Assembly (NCBI GenBank): GCA_945897465.1
Contig: CAMDFK010000016.1
Coordinates: forward strand, 1 to 64,000
Reading direction: 5' to 3'
Source of the DNA: Limnohabitans sp. Rim8
Lineage (GTDB): Bacteria > Pseudomonadota > Gammaproteobacteria > Burkholderiales > Burkholderiaceae_C
DNA length: 64,000 bases
Part shown: positions 60,914-64,000 of the stretch, one piece after another
How positions within the stretch are numbered: position 1 is the first letter of the stretch
Layout: every line of letters starts with the position of its first letter
Position numbers and translations under genes: made by a program
Notes under the pieces: model-generated
Seen by the model: only the letters and a program-made list of their open reading frames with translations
The model's database searches: none
What the model was told of the DNA's origin: nothing

Positions 60914-62842
60914 ATGCCCAGCCCCGCCCCGTTCAAAGTTTTGAGCCTCATCCCGCCGATGACGCAGCTGAACACGCCCTACCCGTCCACGGCCTACCTG
61001 ACGGGTTTTTTGCGTTCGAGGGGTTTTGATGCGGTGCAGGAAGACTTGGCCCTGGCCACCGTGCTGGCCTTGCTGAACAAAAAAGGGCTCACCGATCTGC
61101 GCGACGCGGCGCTGGCTTTGCCGGTCGAAGATCGCTCGGGTCCGGTGAACTTTTTCCTCGACCACTTCAACGACTATGCGGTCAGCATCGATCCGGTCAT
61201 CGCCTTTTTACAGGGCCGCGACAGCACACTGAGCCACCGCATTGCTGGCCGGGGCTTTTTGCCCGAAGGCCCGCGCTTTGCGGCGCTCGACGCCTACGAC
61301 GACGATGGCACAGGCGACCCGATTGGCTGGGCCTTTGGTGCACTGGGCCAGACCGACCGCGCCCGACACCTGGCCACGCTGTACCTGAACGACCTGGCCG
61401 ATGTGCTGCGCGACGCGGTGGATGAAGGCTTTGAATTCGTGCGCTATGCCGAGCGCTTGGCCGCCAGCCAACCCAGCTTTGACGAACTGGCTGAGGCCTT
61501 GGCCGAGCCGCCCAACCTGATCGACACTACATTGGAGCGCTTGGCACTGGCAGCGATTGAGCGGCACCAGCCCACGCTGGTGCTGCTGTCCGTGCCCTTC
61601 CCCGGCTCGGTCTATGCGGCCTTTCGCATCGCCCAGTGCATCAAGCGGGCTCACCCGCACATCCGCATCGGATTGGGCGGCGGCTTTGTGAACACCGAGC
61701 TGCGTGAACTGAAAGACGCCCGCGTGTTTGACCATGTGGATTTCGTCACGCTCGACGGCGGCGAGCGCCCGCTGCACAGCCTGATCGAACACCTGCAAGG
61801 CCAGCGCAGCATGCAGCGCCTGCAGCGCACTTTCATCCGCAACGACGCAGGCCAAGTGCAGTACATCAACATGGCTGAGCCCGACATCCCGTTTGAAGAG
61901 GTGGGCACGGCCACTTGGGACGGACTGCCGCTGCACAAGTACCTGTCGCTGCTGGACATGCTCAACCCCATGAACCGGCTGTGGAGCGACGGGCGTTGGA
62001 ACAAACTCACCGTGGCGCACGGCTGTTACTGGAAGAAGTGCAGCTTTTGTGACGTGAGCCTGGACTACATCAGCCGCTACGAAACCGCGCAGGCCAGCAC
62101 GCTGGTGGACCGCATCGAGCAGATCGTGGCCGAGACGGGCCAGACCGGCTTTCACTTTGTCGACGAAGCCGCGCCGCCCAAAGCCCTGAAAGCCTTGGCC
62201 GAGGAGCTGCTGCGCCGGGGCGTGCAAATCTCTTGGTGGGGCAACATCCGCTTTGAGAAAACCTTCACCCCCGAGCTGTGCGAGCTCTTGGCCCAAAGCG
62301 GCTGCATCGCGATGTCCGGCGGGCTCGAAGTCGCATCCGACCGCTTGCTCAAGCTCATGAAAAAAGGCGTCTCGGTCGAGCAGGTGGCGCAGGTCACCAA
62401 AGGTTTTGCCGATGCGGGCGTGCTGGTGCACGCCTACCTGATGTACGGCTTTCCCACTCAGACCGTTCAGGACACGGTGGACGCGCTGGAATACGTGCGC
62501 CAGCTGTTTGAAAACGGCTGCATCCACAGCGGCTTTTTCCACCGCTTTGTCTGCACCGTGCATTCCCCCGTGGGCCAAAACCCCGATGCTTACGGCGTGA
62601 CCCTTTTGCCGCTGCCCGAAGGCACCTTTGCCAAAAACGATGTGGGCTTTGTGGATCCGACGCCGATGCCCCCGGGCGTGGACCACGACCTTTTGGGCCA
62701 AGGCCTGAAAAAAGCCATCTACAACTTCATGCACGGCGTGGGCCTTGAAAACGACGTGCGCCAGTGGTTTGAGCTGCCCAAGGGGCAGTGCCCCAAAGCC
62801 ACCGTGCCGCGCCACAAAATTGCCAAAGCGCTGGGTGGATGA
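60914..62842 (+). CDS. B12-binding-domain radical SAM protein with CX4CX2C motif
   Basis: A 642-residue protein. The N-terminal half includes a B12-binding-like Rossmann segment (LVLLSVPFPGSVYAAFRIAQ, IRIGLGGGFVNTELRE), although the canonical DxHxxG is not seen. The radical SAM domain begins near 360: GCYWKKCSFCDVSLDYISRY contains Cys371, Cys376 and Cys379. This is CX4CX2C instead of the usual CX3CX2C. VDEAAPPKALKALAEELLRR, ISWWGNIRFEKTF and MSGGLEVASDRLLKLMKKGV are typical barrel blocks. Substrate unknown. Stands alone, divergent from higBA. Confidence 0.85.
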   Translation: MPSPAPFKVLSLIPPMTQLNTPYPSTAYLTGFLRSRGFDAVQEDLALATVLALLNKKGLTDLRDAALALPVEDRSGPVNFFLDHFNDYAVSIDPVIAFLQGRDSTLSHRIAGRGFLPEGPRFAALDAYDDDGTGDPIGWAFGALGQTDRARHLATLYLNDLADVLRDAVDEGFEFVRYAERLAASQPSFDELAEALAEPPNLIDTTLERLALAAIERHQPTLVLLSVPFPGSVYAAFRIAQCIKRAHPHIRIGLGGGFVNTELRELKDARVFDHVDFVTLDGGERPLHSLIEHLQGQRSMQRLQRTFIRNDAGQVQYINMAEPDIPFEEVGTATWDGLPLHKYLSLLDMLNPMNRLWSDGRWNKLTVAHGCYWKKCSFCDVSLDYISRYETAQASTLVDRIEQIVAETGQTGFHFVDEAAPPKALKALAEELLRRGVQISWWGNIRFEKTFTPELCELLAQSGCIAMSGGLEVASDRLLKLMKKGVSVEQVAQVTKGFADAGVLVHAYLMYGFPTQTVQDTVDALEYVRQLFENGCIHSGFFHRFVCTVHSPVGQNPDAYGVTLLPLPEGTFAKNDVGFVDPTPMPPGVDHDLLGQGLKKAIYNFMHGVGLENDVRQWFELPKGQCPKATVPRHKIAKALGG

Positions 62843-62862
62843 ATGGGCTGAGATCTCTCGCA

Positions 62863-63558
62863 TCACCAAGGGATGCTTTGCCCCTGGTGGTCCACGAACT
62901 GCGCCCGACCTGTGGGCTGTAAGGCGTCCAGCACCGCCAGCAAGCGCTGAGCGGATTCTTCGGGGCGCAGCGCATCGTTGCCCACAAAGGGCTGGCTCAG
63001 GGCCGACTGCACCGTGCCGGGCTGCAAAGCCGCCACCAAGGCCATGGGTCTGCGCCGCGCGAGTTCAATGGCGGCGGTTTGCAGCAACATGTTGAGCGCG
63101 GCCTTCGCGGCGCGATAGCCGTACCAACCGCCTTTGTGGTTGTCTTCGATGCTGCCCACTCGCGCCGACAGCTTGCCCCAGATCACCCGCTGACCCGACG
63201 CCAACAAGGGCGCCAAGTGTTTGAGCAACAGGCCAGGCCCCACGGCATTGAGCTGCAAGGCATCCAACAGGTGGGTGGCATCGAGTTCGTCCAGCCGTTT
63301 TTCTGGGCCACGGCCATGGACTGTGAGCGCCCCCGTGGCATCCACCACCAAATGAAAAGGCCCTTGCCCTGCCAGCGCCTGTGCACACGCGGCGATGCTG
63401 GCCTCGCTCAGCAAGTCCAGCCCTGGCGAGCTTTGGCGCGACACCCCGATCACTGCCGCGCAGCGCGGGTCATGCTGCAGCTGGTGTAACAATGCACTGC
63501 CAATCGCGCCGCTCGCACCAATGACCACCGCGCGATAGCCCTCGGGCAGGGAAAGCAT
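62863..63558 (-). CDS. Short-chain dehydrogenase/reductase (C-factor-like)
   Basis: A 231-residue SDR. VVIGASGAIGSALLHQLQHD is the cofactor motif, LVVDATGAL replaces the usual NNAG strand, and GWYGYRAAKAALNMLLQ has the catalytic Tyr-x3-Lys. ALQPGTVQSALSQPF is the PG motif. It resembles CsgA/C-factor-type SDRs. ATG 63558 overlaps the stop of the upstream FGE-domain gene in ATGA, so the two are coupled. Confidence 0.9.
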   Translation of the reverse strand: MLSLPEGYRAVVIGASGAIGSALLHQLQHDPRCAAVIGVSRQSSPGLDLLSEASIAACAQALAGQGPFHLVVDATGALTVHGRGPEKRLDELDATHLLDALQLNAVGPGLLLKHLAPLLASGQRVIWGKLSARVGSIEDNHKGGWYGYRAAKAALNMLLQTAAIELARRRPMALVAALQPGTVQSALSQPFVGNDALRPEESAQRLLAVLDALQPTGRAQFVDHQGQSIPW

Positions 63559-64000
63559 CACGATGGAGCCTTTTGGAGTTGGTTGGATTTTAGGTCGTAC
63601 GCACACCTGAAGCCGATGTAGACCGCGTAAAAATCGGCGGGTTTGTAGGCCTGCACATCGGCTTTCATGTTGTAGGCACCGTACCACCAAGATCCTCCCA
63701 CGGTTCGCCGCTCATTGCCTCGGGCATCGGTGGTCCACTCCCACACATTGGCGCCCATGTCATACAGGCCATTCACACCCTGACGGGTGGCCCCGGCAGG
63801 CGCAGCGCGTGGCCATGGGTCAGGATCGCTGGTATTGGCGCCTTGTGGACTGTCACCCGTGCTCCAAGGGTAGGTGCGGCCTTTGACCCAAGGCGCAGGC
63901 GGTTCATCTCGCATCTCTGTGAAACCCGCCTTTTGCCATTCGGCACCCGTGGGCAGACGCCCCCCTGCCCAGCGGCAAAAGGCCTGAGCCTCGGCAAAGT
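63558..64000 (-). CDS. Formylglycine-generating enzyme/SUMF1-domain protein (C-terminal part, runs off right edge)
   Basis: The frame is open from the right edge to a stop at 63558, about 147 residues. FAEAQAFCRWAGGRLPTGAE and WQKAG open the visible part, GLYDMGANVWEWTTDARGNE and RRTVGGSWWYGAYN follow, and YAVYIGFRCAYD ends the domain. This is the FGE-sulfatase (SUMF1/EgtB-like) fold. Some members make formylglycine in sulfatases, others have unrelated roles (for example in gene clusters or signalling). The missing N-terminus prevents a call. It is translationally coupled to the SDR gene. Confidence 0.85.
   Translation of the reverse strand, partial: FAEAQAFCRWAGGRLPTGAEWQKAGFTEMRDEPPAPWVKGRTYPWSTGDSPQGANTSDPDPWPRAAPAGATRQGVNGLYDMGANVWEWTTDARGNERRTVGGSWWYGAYNMKADVQAYKPADFYAVYIGFRCAYDLKSNQLQKAPS

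Noticed and set aside
63558-64000. Calling the truncated FGE-domain protein a true sulfatase-activating enzyme
   Set aside because: The catalytic cysteine region cannot be checked because the gene runs off the edge, and no sulfatase gene is nearby.

Overview
The window is about 64 kb of gene-dense chromosome with high G+C. Gene content points to a betaproteobacterium of the Burkholderiales, most likely Comamonadaceae (Limnohabitans, Rhodoferax or Polaromonas-like). The clues are a tandem glycine riboswitch on gcvTHP, a TRAP transporter locus, an orphan LivK-type binding protein, fdxA next to a TrxR-like ferredoxin reductase, ETF-QO with a fused acyl-CoA dehydrogenase, and scoAB. The genus is inference only. 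No rRNA, CRISPR array, prophage or complete insertion sequence is visible. There is one tRNA (Asn-GTT).

Layout. 1-7930 (minus): recC-recB-recD, cut by the left edge. recC carries an in-frame palindromic repeat element. 8229-8933: a VapBC-type toxin-antitoxin pair. 9038-14698 (plus): flavin reductase-like protein, acyl-CoA synthetase, a HtrA-like protein that has lost catalytic residues, a periplasmic glycerophosphodiesterase, and a B12-binding AerR/PpaA-like protein. 14811-22819 (minus): a Stealth phosphotransferase, an AEC transporter, and a four-gene exopolysaccharide operon joined by 4-base overlaps (flippase, two glycosyltransferases, and a glycosyltransferase fused to a polyprenyl-phosphate sugar transferase). 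22994-29114: dsbB, fpr, yggX, an MnmC-type oxidoreductase, a GltB-like FMN protein and a SPOR protein. 29185-32321: orphan amino-acid binding protein, fdxA and its probable reductase.

32331-36301 is a TPP-riboswitch operon, thiM-thiE-thiD plus a sodium:solute symporter, which reads as thiamine-precursor salvage. After tRNA-Asn come scoAB (ketone-body CoA transfer), a PAS-LuxR regulator and a second vapBC. 39432-47733 is an acyl-CoA catabolism region: fused acyl-CoA dehydrogenase, two AhpD/CMD-fold proteins, TetR regulator, metal-dependent hydrolase, thioesterase, SDR and ETF-QO. 47749-52628 holds a 2-hydroxyacid dehydrogenase and HpcH-type aldolase divergent from a dctPQM TRAP transporter.

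52648-58625 is the glycine region. A tandem glycine riboswitch precedes gcvT, gcvH and gcvP. A second tandem glycine riboswitch precedes a D-amino-acid dehydrogenase pseudogene with an internal stop and a large internal deletion. The right end has a GNAT enzyme, a J-like coiled-coil protein, higBA, a B12-binding radical SAM protein with an unusual cysteine spacing, an SDR, and a truncated FGE/SUMF1 protein.

The most striking sequence-level feature is a family of palindromic elements ending in ATGGATCGC...GCGATGAC-type half-sites. Copies lie inside recC, upstream of the PAS-LuxR gene, between gcvH and gcvP, and after gcvP. Three of the four contain an internal tandem expansion of a different unit length (57, 42 and 19 bp), and the recC copy is translated.
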